Positions 17,582-26,611 of a stretch of DNA of 55,429 nucleotides are shown here, one piece after another. The position numbers were made by a program, and so were the translations under genes. Source of the stretch: an uncultured Flavobacteriales bacterium. GTDB lineage: Bacteria > Bacteroidota > Bacteroidia > Palsa-965. The DNA lies in contig CALJIF010000132.1 in assembly GCA_937974275.1 (NCBI GenBank), forward strand, positions 1-55,429. The letters are read 5' to 3'. The stretch's first letter is position 1; every line of letters starts with the position of its first letter. The notes under the pieces are model-generated. The model had not been told where the DNA came from, searched no databases, and saw only the letters and a program-made list of their open reading frames with translations.

Positions 17582-19534
17582 ATGGGGCACCATTCCCATT
17601 CCTTACATTCTAAAGTAACCGCAGCAGGATTACTCGTCACCTTAGGAATTATTTTCGGCGACATCGGAACTTCTCCGTTATACGTACTAAAAGCAATTGT
17701 CGGTGAAGGCCCGATCGATAGCGACACAGTTCTCGGTGGCTTGTCGTGTATCATCTGGACATTGACTTTGCAAACTACAATCAAGTACGTCTTTCTTACG
17801 CTTAAAGCAGATAACAAAGGTGAAGGTGGAGTTTTTGCATTGTACACCTTAGTGAAGAAGACGAAAGTGAAGTGGTTGTTGTATCCGGCGCTAATTGGTG
17901 GATCAGCGGTGCTTGCAGAAGGAATTATTACACCGCCAATTTCTGTTTCTTCAGCAATTGAAGGTTTGCGTATGACGGAAACATTCCGTGATATTCCGAC
18001 TGTTCCAATCGTCATTGCAATTATTGCTGCGTTATTTTTTATTCAGCAATTCGGGACCAATTTTATCGGTAAGTTTTTCGGACCTGTGATGTTGTTGTGG
18101 TTTGTGATGTTGGGTGTTTTGGGAATTGCAAATATCTCTCACGGACCTGAAGTTCTTAAAGCGTTAAATCCATATTACGCATACAAGTTATTGGTGTTGC
18201 ATCCCGGCGGATTCTGGATTTTAGGTGCCGTGTTTTTATGTACCACAGGAGCTGAAGCTTTGTATTCGGATTTGGGACATTGCGGCCGAAAGAACATTCA
18301 GACTAGTTGGATATTCGTAAAAACAATGTTGATTTTAAATTACTTCGGACAGTCGGCTTGGTTGGTTAGTCTTGAAGGCCAATCGTTAGATGGCAGAAAT
18401 CCATTTTATTCCATCATGCCCGAATGGTTCCTGCCCGTTGGAATTGGTATTGCAACCGTTGCCACCGTTGTTGCGAGTCAGGCTTTGATCAGTGGATCGT
18501 TTACTTTAATAAACGAAGCAATCCGACTCAATTTCTGGCCGAAAGTAAAAATCAAGTATCCGACCGAAACCCGCGGTCAACTGTACATTCCATCAATCAA
18601 CTGGATGCTGATGATCGGCTGTATTGCTGTTGTTTTGTATTTCAAAGAATCTGCGGCAATGGAAGCAGCTTACGGCTTGACGATTATTTTGGGTATGCTC
18701 ATGTCATCACGATTATTAACGTATTTCATGCGTATTCGCCGCTACAATATGATTTTTATCATCGGATTTGTATTGGTGTATTTGGTGATCGAGAGTTCGT
18801 TTTTTGTCGCCAACATGAACAAGTTCACGCATGGCGGTTGGATGAGTTTGTTGATCGCATTTGTGCTGTTTACGATCATGTACAGTTGGCAGCAGGCACG
18901 TAAAATTCGAAATCGTTATTTGGAATTTACCAAGTTGGATCAATACTTACCGTTGTTGGATCAGTTGAGTAAAGATGTTACGGTAAGCAAATACAGCACA
19001 CATTTAGTGTATCTGACCAGTGCGAATCAGCCGGATGAAATTGAAGCAAAGATTATTTATTCCATCATGCAAAAGCAGCCGAAGCGGGCTGACATTTATT
19101 GGTTCGTGCACGTGGATGTCATGGATGAACCGTACCGCATGGAATACAAGGTAACGGAGATCATGAAAAACGATGTTATTCGAATCGACTTCCGTTTAGG
19201 TTTCCGAATTGCACCTCGAATTAATTTAATGTTCCGTAAGGTGGTGGAAGATTTGGTGGCTAATCATGAAGTGGATATTGTGAGTCGATACGAATCGTTA
19301 AGCAAGGAAAAAGTTATCGGCGACTTCCGATTTGTCGTGATTGAAAAGCACATGTCTTACGACAATGAATTCCCGGTGATGGAAAAAATTTATCTGGATA
19401 TTTATAATATTCTGAAGTTCTTCAGTATGTCGGAGGAAGCGGCATTTGGACTTGATACCAGCTCGGTGTACATTGAAAAAGTGCCGATTGTTATTGCTCC
19501 GGTAAAGGAGTTGAACATGAAGCGGGTAGAGTAG
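17582..19534 (+). CDS. kup: KUP/HAK-type potassium uptake protein
   Basis: A 650-residue K+/H+ symporter of the inner membrane. The family motif GIIFGDIGTSPLYVLKAI is at residues about 22-39, followed by about 12 TM helices up to residue 440 including GGEGVFALY-like (here GEGGVFALYTL), GGSAVLAEGIITPPIS and TTGAEALYSDLGHCG. The hydrophilic C-terminal domain (about 440-650) is complete. The N-terminal MGHHSHSLHSK is histidine-rich, which may be chance. The ATG at 17582 agrees with the -7 box. The gene ends four bases from the convergent LytTR regulator gene. Confidence 0.95.
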   Translation: MGHHSHSLHSKVTAAGLLVTLGIIFGDIGTSPLYVLKAIVGEGPIDSDTVLGGLSCIIWTLTLQTTIKYVFLTLKADNKGEGGVFALYTLVKKTKVKWLLYPALIGGSAVLAEGIITPPISVSSAIEGLRMTETFRDIPTVPIVIAIIAALFFIQQFGTNFIGKFFGPVMLLWFVMLGVLGIANISHGPEVLKALNPYYAYKLLVLHPGGFWILGAVFLCTTGAEALYSDLGHCGRKNIQTSWIFVKTMLILNYFGQSAWLVSLEGQSLDGRNPFYSIMPEWFLPVGIGIATVATVVASQALISGSFTLINEAIRLNFWPKVKIKYPTETRGQLYIPSINWMLMIGCIAVVLYFKESAAMEAAYGLTIILGMLMSSRLLTYFMRIRRYNMIFIIGFVLVYLVIESSFFVANMNKFTHGGWMSLLIAFVLFTIMYSWQQARKIRNRYLEFTKLDQYLPLLDQLSKDVTVSKYSTHLVYLTSANQPDEIEAKIIYSIMQKQPKRADIYWFVHVDVMDEPYRMEYKVTEIMKNDVIRIDFRLGFRIAPRINLMFRKVVEDLVANHEVDIVSRYESLSKEKVIGDFRFVVIEKHMSYDNEFPVMEKIYLDIYNILKFFSMSEEAAFGLDTSSVYIEKVPIVIAPVKELNMKRVE

Positions 19535-19537
19535 CGG

Positions 19538-20290
19538 TTAAGAAAAGAGTTGTAAGAACTGCTCCTTATACGTTGGGGAAACATCTACTTCTGAACCATC
19601 AGTTAAAGTCACCACACCGCCACCTGATTTGGAATAGGATTTTACGTAGTCGGTATTAATGATGTGCGATTTATGAACTCTTAGGAAGGGAAGCGTAAGG
19701 TTTTCGTCGTAATGTTTTAAAAATCGGCAAGCCATTTTTTTAGTTCCATCATCAAGGTAGATGTCCGTAAAGTTCCCGTTTCCTTGTAAGCGGATAATTT
19801 GCTGCGCTTTTACCACTTCAAATCCTTCCAGTGTAGGAATGATTATTTGACGACGATTTTGGTGCGTCTCCCGAATATTAGCGCTAATGATTTGATTATG
19901 CTGTAACACGCGCGACTGCTCCATTTTGTTTTTAGCAGTTGTAACAGCTTCTATCAATGCATCAATATTTAACGGTTTCAATAAATAGTACGCAGCACTT
20001 TGATTAAGCGCTTGAATTGAATATTGTGCGTATGCCGTAACAAATATGGTCTGAAAGTTCAGGTCTTCGCATGCATCCAACACGTCAAATCCGGTACCAT
20101 GAGGCATTTCCACATCCATGAGAACCAATTCCGGTTTCGTTTCGTGCAGGACACGAATGGCTTGTTTGGCATCGGTAGCTTCCGCAAGCACTTCAACATC
20201 CGGGCAATATTTACGCAGATAAGTACGTAATACGTCCCTTGCGGTAGGCTCGTCTTCTACGATGACTGCGGTTACTTTTTTATCTTCCAT
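19538..20290 (-). CDS. LytTR-family response regulator
   Basis: A 250-residue regulator: a receiver domain (residues about 8-125; phosphoacceptor Asp in LVLMDVEMP, acidic pair VEDE, switch Lys in LLKPLN), a short linker, then a LytTR DNA-binding domain (about 148-250; IIRLQGNGNFTDIYL and FLRVHKSHIINTDYV). Its start overlaps the 3' end of the histidine kinase gene by 19 bp, a sure sign of co-expression. The partner kinase is of the LytS type, the usual pairing. Targets are unknown; in Bacteroidota such pairs often control envelope or polysaccharide genes. Confidence 0.93.
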   Translation of the reverse strand: MEDKKVTAVIVEDEPTARDVLRTYLRKYCPDVEVLAEATDAKQAIRVLHETKPELVLMDVEMPHGTGFDVLDACEDLNFQTIFVTAYAQYSIQALNQSAAYYLLKPLNIDALIEAVTTAKNKMEQSRVLQHNQIISANIRETHQNRRQIIIPTLEGFEVVKAQQIIRLQGNGNFTDIYLDDGTKKMACRFLKHYDENLTLPFLRVHKSHIINTDYVKSYSKSGGGVVTLTDGSEVDVSPTYKEQFLQLFS

Positions 20291-21951
20291 TGCAAGGTTA
20301 CTTTAACACCGCCACGTTGCGGCTCTTCCAGTTGCAAAGTAATGTTTCTACCGTACAATGCGTTCAGCAAACGAATTCGTTCCCGAACATTTTGCATACC
20401 CATCGATCGATGTCGCTTTTGGTGTTCCGTTTTATTTTGTTGACTGGCAGTAATACCAATTCCATTGTCTTCAATGGTAGCGATTAAATATTCGTTCAAT
20501 TTCGTGATCCGAATGTGAAGCTCACCACTTTGTTCTTTATAACGCAGTCCATGCCAAATGGCGTTTTCAGCATGAGGTTGAATTAAAATATTCGGAATGT
20601 CAAATTCACCCTGTTCAATCTCGGGAGCAACATCTAGTTGAAAGGTGAATTTATCCGGGAAGCGCTGTTGTTCCAAATTCAAATACTTGCGCAGTAAACT
20701 CACTTCATCCGATAGCGGAATAAAATCTTTTCCGGCGTTATCCATGAATTGTCGCATCAACTCTGAATACGATGTAAGATAGCGGTTAGCAGCACGTTCA
20801 TCTTGTCCCGCGATAAATTGATTGATGCTATTCAGGCTATTGAATACGAAGTGCGGACTCATCTCGCGACGTAATGCTTGTAATTCAATTTTTTTATTCT
20901 TCTTCCTTATCACCAACAATGCAATTACGATGCCACCACTAAGTACAAGCAATGAGCCGATTGCGATGAGAAGTTGTGTGTTGTAGGTATCTTGTTGACT
21001 TATTTTTTCATCTTTTGCGGCACGATCACGTTCGAGTTCAGTAATGCGCTTTTCAGTTTGCTGAAACACGGTGCGATTAATAAATGTGCTGTCACGTTCC
21101 AAAACTTGGAGCGTATTATTCAAGAAACTATGTAATAATTCAAGCTCTTTATCTTGTTGTCCGGTTTCCCGATATAGTGTTTGTAAACGTAAGGTCGCCT
21201 TTTGTAATAACTCAATATTTCCGGCTCGCACAGCCAATTGATACGCGCTTTCCCATTGTGCTATGGACGAATCGACTTTTTCTTCTTTTAAGTATAATTC
21301 GGCAAGTTGAATATACTGCAGCGCTTTCTGTTCCGGCAGTGAATCCGGAGTGATTCTGACAATGTTCCTTTGCAATTCGATTGCGCCGGACGTGTTGTTC
21401 ATTGCGGCATTGGTTAATACTTGCAGCTGCAAATTATTGTTCTGCTCTGATGGAAGATTTGATTTCTCCAGCAAACTTGCATTAGCTTGCAGATATACGA
21501 GTTGTTGTGCAGGATCCAATAATTGCACGCGTGCTGCATCATTTCTATTGATGCGTGCAAGTGTACTATCTGCGCATAGTTTCGCTGCTTTATTATAATT
21601 GATAACAGAAGATGAATATTGCTGTTGTAATTCTTGTATTCGTGCCAACTCACGGTAGTAAACGTGTTGCCTTTTACCTTTACCCTTAGCAGATTCTGTT
21701 ATTGCTTTGTTCAAATAAGATTCGGCGCGGACGTAATCTCCTGTTTGTGATAATTCCAAAGAAAGTTGATAAAACGATTCCGCAATTTCATCCGGCGATT
21801 TATCTGCTTCCATAGCTAATACCACATTGTGAGATGCGGTATTTAACGAATTATTCGTATGAGCCGGTATGGGCCCGCCGATGGTATTGATTTGCCCGAA
21901 GCAACTGCAGGTATACGCAATAAAAAATAACAGCAGGAATTGAGCTCTCAT
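20272..21951 (-). CDS. LytS-type sensor histidine kinase with TPR sensor region
   Basis: About 559 residues from the ATG at 21951, which yields the signal peptide MRAQFLLLFFIAYTCSCFG. An in-frame ATG at 22011, overlapping the stop of the upstream gene as TAATG, would add 20 residues; both starts are possible and the choice matters because a long hairpin lies between them. The extracytoplasmic part (to about 320) is rich in TPR-like helices (ESAYQLAVRAGNIELLQKA). One TM helix (LLIAIGSLLVLSGGIVIALLVI) leads to a His_kinase domain with MSPHFVFNSLNSI (phospho-His), and an ATPase domain with the N-box HAENAIWHGL and DNGIGI. It pairs with the LytTR regulator downstream. Confidence 0.9.
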   Translation of the reverse strand: MRAQFLLLFFIAYTCSCFGQINTIGGPIPAHTNNSLNTASHNVVLAMEADKSPDEIAESFYQLSLELSQTGDYVRAESYLNKAITESAKGKGKRQHVYYRELARIQELQQQYSSSVINYNKAAKLCADSTLARINRNDAARVQLLDPAQQLVYLQANASLLEKSNLPSEQNNNLQLQVLTNAAMNNTSGAIELQRNIVRITPDSLPEQKALQYIQLAELYLKEEKVDSSIAQWESAYQLAVRAGNIELLQKATLRLQTLYRETGQQDKELELLHSFLNNTLQVLERDSTFINRTVFQQTEKRITELERDRAAKDEKISQQDTYNTQLLIAIGSLLVLSGGIVIALLVIRKKNKKIELQALRREMSPHFVFNSLNSINQFIAGQDERAANRYLTSYSELMRQFMDNAGKDFIPLSDEVSLLRKYLNLEQQRFPDKFTFQLDVAPEIEQGEFDIPNILIQPHAENAIWHGLRYKEQSGELHIRITKLNEYLIATIEDNGIGITASQQNKTEHQKRHRSMGMQNVRERIRLLNALYGRNITLQLEEPQRGGVKVTLQWKIKK

Positions 21952-22002
21952 GGATATATTCAAAAGTAAGGAATATACTAACGTGTAATTCCTGCTGTTA
22001 TT
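21926..22002. repeat. Perfect 16-bp inverted repeat around the kinase start codon
   Basis: AATAACAGCAGGAATT at 21926-21941 is the exact reverse complement of 21987-22002. The 45-bp loop contains the ATG at 21951 and a second nested stem (21955-21961 with 21971-21977). In the minus-strand mRNA the structure spans the end of the upstream gene and the first codons of the kinase. Confidence 0.75.
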
Positions 22003-22010
22003 GGGTTTCA

Positions 22011-23660
22011 TTAGTCTTCCTCGCGCCACGCGATCAGATAATTTTCGGTTTTGTACACTTGTCCTTTCACATTATAATGTTTACGAAAACCGATCCAGGC
22101 TCCGGTTGCATCTACTTCTCCGCAACTTTTAATCGTTTTGGGAGATGTTGTAGCCCATAAGGGTAAATACATCGTATTCTGATTGAGATTGATCTCGTTT
22201 TCGTAATACTCCACTTTTAAGTTTAACGAACCTGCTCCATGGCGGGCATACATTTCATTCATCTGATTGGATTCATAAATGACTTCAATTGAATCTGCAT
22301 GAATCGTTCGTAATTGCTCGGTGAATGGACGGAGATTGCCCAGTAGTTCATGCGAAAAATGGCGGTATTGAAATTTTAAATACTGTCGGAAGTCGCCCGG
22401 ATGATGCGCTTGGTATTTGTATTCACGATAATACACCCAACGTTCTTCTTTCAAATAATTCACCAACGGAGGTGTTTCAAAAAGTGAAGGTCGTCCGGGA
22501 TTATAGGTGCTGCGACTTCTTCCGACGCTGTAAATAGGACTGATTTCAGCAGAAGGAAGGAACATCGTATTTAACGCGGTCAGTTCAATATTTTGAAACC
22601 ATTGCAAATTGCCGGGATTGTGGATACGCTCTTTACCGGATGCAATCAATAAACCTTCGTAATTATACACTTCCGTTTTAACAATGTTAGAGTCGATGGG
22701 AATGCGAATCCAGGTAAGCGAGTCATTCAATGTGTAATTGGTTTTTTTAACGGCTTTCCCTTCTTTAAATACAATTTCTTCAATTATTCTGCCTTGACGA
22801 TCGTAACGTGTGCGAATGCCGTTGAGTTTATCGTTTCTCCAGTTCTCGGTACGACATAACTGTGTAGTTCCTTGATAATATTCTGCCCATTGTCCGGTTC
22901 GCTGTCCATCGCTGAAGTAACCAATAATCCAGGGCTTCCCGGCTTCCTGATATTGAATCCACTTGCCGTTTAATACACCGCCCGAGCCTTCACCTTTCAC
23001 CCAAATATTATCCGTTGTTTTGTTGGTGATTTTACCCGGACGAGGTGTGTCGAAGTAACGTACAATTACTTCCGGTTTCTGCGGTACTTCAATTTTGTTG
23101 GTCAACAGCCACGCGTAAGGAAGGTAGTTATCGTATGCACCTTGTATCAATTTCAATTCTTCTAAAGTCAGTCCTGATTGTTGCTGCCAAAGAATCACTT
23201 CATGATCTTTAATGTCCTTTACCCAAATGTAATTGTCTTCAGCTGCTAAACGTTGAGCAAGATGCTCATGTCCGCTCTGTTGCATTAAATAGCCAACAGC
23301 ACAATGGGTGCCATGTTCATCAATGAAAACCGGGATTCGTTCTTTTTTATAATAGTTCAACGGAAAATTTCCCGCTTCGCGATATTGCGTTAGTCGGAGC
23401 AAATGCTTAGTGCGCTGCTGTTGTTGAGCATCGCTAAGTTGGTCCGTCGGATTTTCATGCAAAATGCGCAGGACATGCAATAAATGTGTTTGAATGTATT
23501 CGCGATCGCTGCGAAACGCCATACGTTCCCCTTTCGGACTGCGGATAGCGTATTTGCCCCAATTGGGATTAAACTCACAAAGCTGGTCGTACAATCCACC
23601 TGCCTGAAGCTGAACAAGCAGCAATATTGCGGTTGCTGAGGTAATAAGTTGTTTTTTCAT
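22011..23660 (-). CDS. Secreted protein with MORN-like (YwqK-type) repeats
   Basis: A 549-residue exported protein (signal MKKQLITSATAILLLVQLQA) without a recognised catalytic domain. The N-terminal 160 residues (GKYAIRSPKGERMAFRSD ... HGTHCAVGYLMQQSG) are of a type seen in Bacteroidota hypotheticals. The middle (about 215-320) contains MORN-like turns such as NGKWIQYQEAG, TGQWAEYYQG and NGIRTRYDRQG, as in YwqK-family proteins. The rest is unassigned. It is the first gene of a three-gene overlapping unit with the LytS kinase and LytTR regulator, so it may provide or modify the signal; that is inference. Two TGTGCCA sequences 35 bp apart lie in its upstream region. Confidence 0.72.
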   Translation of the reverse strand: MKKQLITSATAILLLVQLQAGGLYDQLCEFNPNWGKYAIRSPKGERMAFRSDREYIQTHLLHVLRILHENPTDQLSDAQQQQRTKHLLRLTQYREAGNFPLNYYKKERIPVFIDEHGTHCAVGYLMQQSGHEHLAQRLAAEDNYIWVKDIKDHEVILWQQQSGLTLEELKLIQGAYDNYLPYAWLLTNKIEVPQKPEVIVRYFDTPRPGKITNKTTDNIWVKGEGSGGVLNGKWIQYQEAGKPWIIGYFSDGQRTGQWAEYYQGTTQLCRTENWRNDKLNGIRTRYDRQGRIIEEIVFKEGKAVKKTNYTLNDSLTWIRIPIDSNIVKTEVYNYEGLLIASGKERIHNPGNLQWFQNIELTALNTMFLPSAEISPIYSVGRSRSTYNPGRPSLFETPPLVNYLKEERWVYYREYKYQAHHPGDFRQYLKFQYRHFSHELLGNLRPFTEQLRTIHADSIEVIYESNQMNEMYARHGAGSLNLKVEYYENEINLNQNTMYLPLWATTSPKTIKSCGEVDATGAWIGFRKHYNVKGQVYKTENYLIAWREED

Positions 23661-23829
23661 GGCTCATTAGTTTTAATTAATGTGCCAATATTCGTCGTTA
23701 TTCGGAATGAACCGGTGTGCCACTTGGTGAAAGTCACTTTTGACTTGGTAAAACTACTTACCCCGTTAGATCTATTTATTTTAATAATTAATAGTATCTT
23801 GTGCGTACTAACCAACAATTCAAATTAAA

Positions 23830-24189
23830 ATGCTCAAGAAACGATTTGTAATTGACTTTGAGGTATTCAACCTCATGTTGCGTGAATTGCGTTTAATCAA
23901 AAAGGAATTGCGCAATTTGAAACAAGGTGGCGGTTCAACTTCCAGCGCGAAGGCTCCGGCTGCGAAACGCGAAATTTCCGACAAAATTTATACGCCGGAT
24001 GTTTTGAAGAAATTAAAAATTACTGCTGCAACATTAATCAGCTATGAAAAGCAGGGATTGTTGACCTACCACAAGGAAGGTCGCAACAAGGTGTATTCAG
24101 AAGCGGAAGTAATGGCCTTCAAGAAATTGAAAGGTCGTGGAAAGCGCTTGAAGAAGGCAACTTTGGCTGCAGTTAAGGGCGGTAAGTAA
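23830..24189 (+). CDS. Small helix-turn-helix protein, MerR/excisionase-like
   Basis: 119 residues. The N-terminal 35 residues form a charged helix with probable coiled-coil character (LMLRELRLIKKELRNLKQ). After a Gly/Ser/Ala-rich linker, residues about 55-105 (YTPDVLKKLKITAATLISYEKQGLLTYHKEG in pieces, then KVYSEAEVMAFKKLK) match a winged helix-turn-helix of the MerR/HTH_17 type that reads 'gene, site, recognition helix, hairpin wing'. The C-terminus is Lys-rich and could bind DNA nonspecifically. It is not next to any integrase, so a chromosomal regulator or nucleoid protein is likelier than an excisionase. TATCTTGT at 23795 is an imperfect -7 box. A terminator follows. Confidence 0.7.
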   Translation: MLKKRFVIDFEVFNLMLRELRLIKKELRNLKQGGGSTSSAKAPAAKREISDKIYTPDVLKKLKITAATLISYEKQGLLTYHKEGRNKVYSEAEVMAFKKLKGRGKRLKKATLAAVKGGK

Positions 24190-24209
24190 TTTACTTCTTT
24201 ACATATTTA

Positions 24210-24241
24210 AAATTCTGCCGTCATACGGTAGAATTTTTTTT
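24210..24241 (+). terminator. Intrinsic terminator after the HTH gene
   Basis: ATTCTGCCGT pairs with ACGGTAGAAT (one G-T pair) around CAT, followed by eight Ts. Confidence 0.88.
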
Positions 24242-24299
24242 GTGCTGTACCAAAGTGGAACTTCTCACGTTATACAATCAAACCTCAATCTTATTGCAC

Positions 24300-25154
24300 A
24301 TGTTAAAATGGATTTTTGCACTGCCGGTATTCGGCTTACTTGCTTTTGCTGCTAAGGATAACGCACTTTCTCTGGAACAAGCTTTAGCTGAAAAAAAGAT
24401 TGAACTGTCAGTCTTGCCTTATCATTCGTATGAGGGTGACGGGATAAAGATTAAAGTAAAAAACTTAACCAAAAAATCGCTGAAATTGCGTTTGACTCAA
24501 GGTTCAGCATTTGTTCCGGATGAAGATGATGAACAAACTTTAATTAACAGTAACGAGGAATTGTTTGCGCTGGAAGGTGGCGCATCGAAGAACTTACAGT
24601 TTTTTGGTTATTGCACGGAGCTTACGGATAGAAGTCCGGGCGTCAATAGTGCGTTTACTTTTAGAGCGCCGGAGAATTTGAAATTGCAGCGTTTGTTGCA
24701 CGTGATGGACTCCTTAAAAATTAAAGATCAGGGCACTATTCAGCACGCGATTTGGTGTGTCACCAATAATGAAAACATAGGTTATGTAGGAACGGATAAT
24801 CCTGCAACAACTAAAGCGTTACGCTCCACGTTATGTCAACTTACGGGTCAGAAAGACGTTTGGTACCATACGCGTTCTTCCATTCGTCAGGTTCCCGGAG
24901 AGCCCATGACGGTGGTTCCAAAAGTTATAAGTGGAGATATTTCGTTTACTGCCACAGAGCCCGTAGAAATAAAGGGTATGATTAAAGATTCAACCGGAAA
25001 AGTATTGGTGACTAATCCAAATACGATGAGTTGTCCGAAAGGCAAAGTAACGTTTGAATTTAAGATGCAAATTCAGGGCTGGGCTCCTGGCACTTATTAT
25101 GTCGTGTACACTAATAATGATAAAGAGTTGATTAATCAGGAGTTTAAGTTGTAG
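24300..25154 (+). CDS. Secreted hypothetical protein
   Basis: 284 residues from the ATG at 24300, chosen because it begins a signal peptide (MLKWIFALPVFGLLAFAA) and because the longer in-frame start overlaps the preceding terminator. The mature part is beta-rich: an N-terminal Ig-like stretch (IKIKVKNLTKKSLKLRLTQGS), a helical middle containing HAIWCVTNNENIGYVG and ALRSTLCQLTGQKDVWYHT, and a C-terminal Ig-like segment (FEFKMQIQGWAPGTYYVVYTNN). The last segment resembles a T9SS-like sorting fold but lacks the usual final Lys/Arg-rich end, so I do not call it. Function unknown. Confidence 0.65.
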   Translation: MLKWIFALPVFGLLAFAAKDNALSLEQALAEKKIELSVLPYHSYEGDGIKIKVKNLTKKSLKLRLTQGSAFVPDEDDEQTLINSNEELFALEGGASKNLQFFGYCTELTDRSPGVNSAFTFRAPENLKLQRLLHVMDSLKIKDQGTIQHAIWCVTNNENIGYVGTDNPATTKALRSTLCQLTGQKDVWYHTRSSIRQVPGEPMTVVPKVISGDISFTATEPVEIKGMIKDSTGKVLVTNPNTMSCPKGKVTFEFKMQIQGWAPGTYYVVYTNNDKELINQEFKL

Positions 25155-25175
25155 AGGAGATGTCTTGTTGAAATG

Positions 25176-25212
25176 AAACGAGAGCATCCTTGTTGACGTG
25201 ATGCTCTCGTTT
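25176..25212. terminator. Bidirectional terminator between convergent genes
   Basis: AAACGAGAGCATC (25176-25188) is the exact reverse complement of GATGCTCTCGTTT (25200-25212), separated by 11 bases. It lies between two genes that face each other. The T-run is short, so efficiency is uncertain. Confidence 0.65.
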
Positions 25213-25232
25213 GCATTTAAATTGGTGATAGC

Positions 25233-25760
25233 TTAGAATGCAACTTTAATTCCTAATCCAGGATCCATTCCCAGATATACATATCCTCCGGTATTTACTT
25301 CAACGAATGGTTTCAAGTCGAGACTTATCGCAAATGGAATTGGTTTGATTTTGTATTCTAAACCAACGATGCCATCTATTCCTAATCCCAATCTACTTTC
25401 AGTAGCATAGTAATACTTGTAACGCGGATGATCATACCGATAATATACTCTACCACTGCGAACGGTAGCATGACCACCTCCGCCATAATACCATGAAAGT
25501 CCTTCGAGTCCGGCGTTGGCGTGACGTTCCAGTAAAACGGTTCCTGAAAATCCGTACGGCCAGACGCCGGCGATAACTTCAATTGCTGTGGGCTGATTGA
25601 TAAACCGTTTGAAGGTAACTCCCGAGGTTCCACCGGCTCGTAAGCCAATCGCGGTCGTGTAAGAAGATGAACCTGCACCTGATGTCTTTTGTTGGGCATG
25701 ATATTCAGGCAGCAACGAAAATGTCAGCATTACAATGACTATTAATTTTAGAGTTTTCAT
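25233..25760 (-). CDS. Small outer-membrane beta-barrel protein
   Basis: 175 residues with a signal peptide (MKTLKLIVIVMLTFSLLPEYHAQ). The mature part is dominated by short alternating strands (AIGLRAGGTSGVTFKRFI, VVWPYG-like GVWPYGFSGTVLLERH, LGIDGIVGLEYKI, LDLKPFVEVNTG) and ends in GLGIKVAF with C-terminal Phe, the typical last strand of an outer-membrane barrel. The size fits an eight-stranded barrel of the OmpA/OmpX sort found widely in Bacteroidota. It follows the metalloprotease gene by 68 bp on the same strand. No specific function can be given. Confidence 0.72.
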   Translation of the reverse strand: MKTLKLIVIVMLTFSLLPEYHAQQKTSGAGSSSYTTAIGLRAGGTSGVTFKRFINQPTAIEVIAGVWPYGFSGTVLLERHANAGLEGLSWYYGGGGHATVRSGRVYYRYDHPRYKYYYATESRLGLGIDGIVGLEYKIKPIPFAISLDLKPFVEVNTGGYVYLGMDPGLGIKVAF

Positions 25761-25828
25761 GGCTTGTTTCCTTTCTTTATGTGATTAACGAGTTGATTGG
25801 AATAATTATGATTATGATTGATTGATTA

Positions 25829-26560
25829 TTACTTGCCACCATTAGCAATAAGATCATTAATGCAATTTTGATCGAGTGTTGGAACATCTCCCGAGAATAG
25901 TAGATTGGCGACCGCGGAAGTCTCTGCTGTTGCGTTCATCAGGCAGGAGTTATTATCGCAGTGATGCGGGTGACTGCCGTCTTCGTGTGGATGCACCATG
26001 CGCGATCCTGTATTAACCAGCCCCAGAATGTGACCAAATTCGTGCTGCATCACCGTAGTTTGTAGTTTAGATGTAGATGGTTGCCCAATCCCTCCTGAAA
26101 ACTCTTCTATCGTTTTTCCGAAAACGGCCATTGAGGTACTGCCATATGCGACACCCAGCACTTTTCTGTCAGGACTGTCACCGGCGTAAGAACCATTCAG
26201 AAACAAGAAGTACGCGGACACCGTATTCCCGTCAACGTAGTGCGTCCTTTTGTCTTTTTCAATTGCTTGAATATCGCTAATGTCGTAAACCGATTTTGAA
26301 GGTCCTTCTATAGCTCTGAACTGTAGAACAATTCCTCCCGGTTTGTTCAAATGTTTAGTTAGTAATTGGCGTAGCTTTTCAGAAGCTTCGGTATCCGGGC
26401 CGTATCCGTCGATGTATTGTATTTCTACTACTAATAGTCTGTATTTGTCATCCGACAGAAGATCGTGTGGTTCAATTCTGTTATTCTGCAACTCTTCGTA
26501 TTTACTGCAACTTACTACGAGAGTCAGCATCGTGGCGATAAAAAAGAGTGGAGTTTTCAT
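25829..26560 (-). CDS. Membrane-lipoprotein zinc metalloprotease (metzincin-like)
   Basis: 243 residues with a lipoprotein signal (lipobox LVVSC, Cys18). The zinc motif is HEFGHILGLVN at residues 173-183, an HExxHxxGxxN variant of the metzincin HExxHxxGxxH/D, and SCLMNATAET supplies the Met-turn. The stretch HEDGSHPHHCDNNSCLM is the signature of the family annotated in Bacteroidota as membrane metalloprotease. All elements except the third ligand (Asn for His/Asp) are standard. It is the second gene of a minus-strand set after the coiled-coil lipoprotein (51-bp gap), so it may share that gene's sigma-54-type promoter. Confidence 0.82.
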   Translation of the reverse strand: MKTPLFFIATMLTLVVSCSKYEELQNNRIEPHDLLSDDKYRLLVVEIQYIDGYGPDTEASEKLRQLLTKHLNKPGGIVLQFRAIEGPSKSVYDISDIQAIEKDKRTHYVDGNTVSAYFLFLNGSYAGDSPDRKVLGVAYGSTSMAVFGKTIEEFSGGIGQPSTSKLQTTVMQHEFGHILGLVNTGSRMVHPHEDGSHPHHCDNNSCLMNATAETSAVANLLFSGDVPTLDQNCINDLIANGGK

Positions 26561-26611
26561 AATAAGTGTTTTTAAGTTTGGTTAAATGTTATTCAATTCA
26601 CTTTACGCCTT

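Noticed and set aside
23681..23725. Two TGGCACA sequences on the minus strand upstream of the MORN-repeat gene as sigma-54 promoters
   Set aside because: Neither has GC 10 bp after GG (they read CA and AA), so only the -24 half is present.
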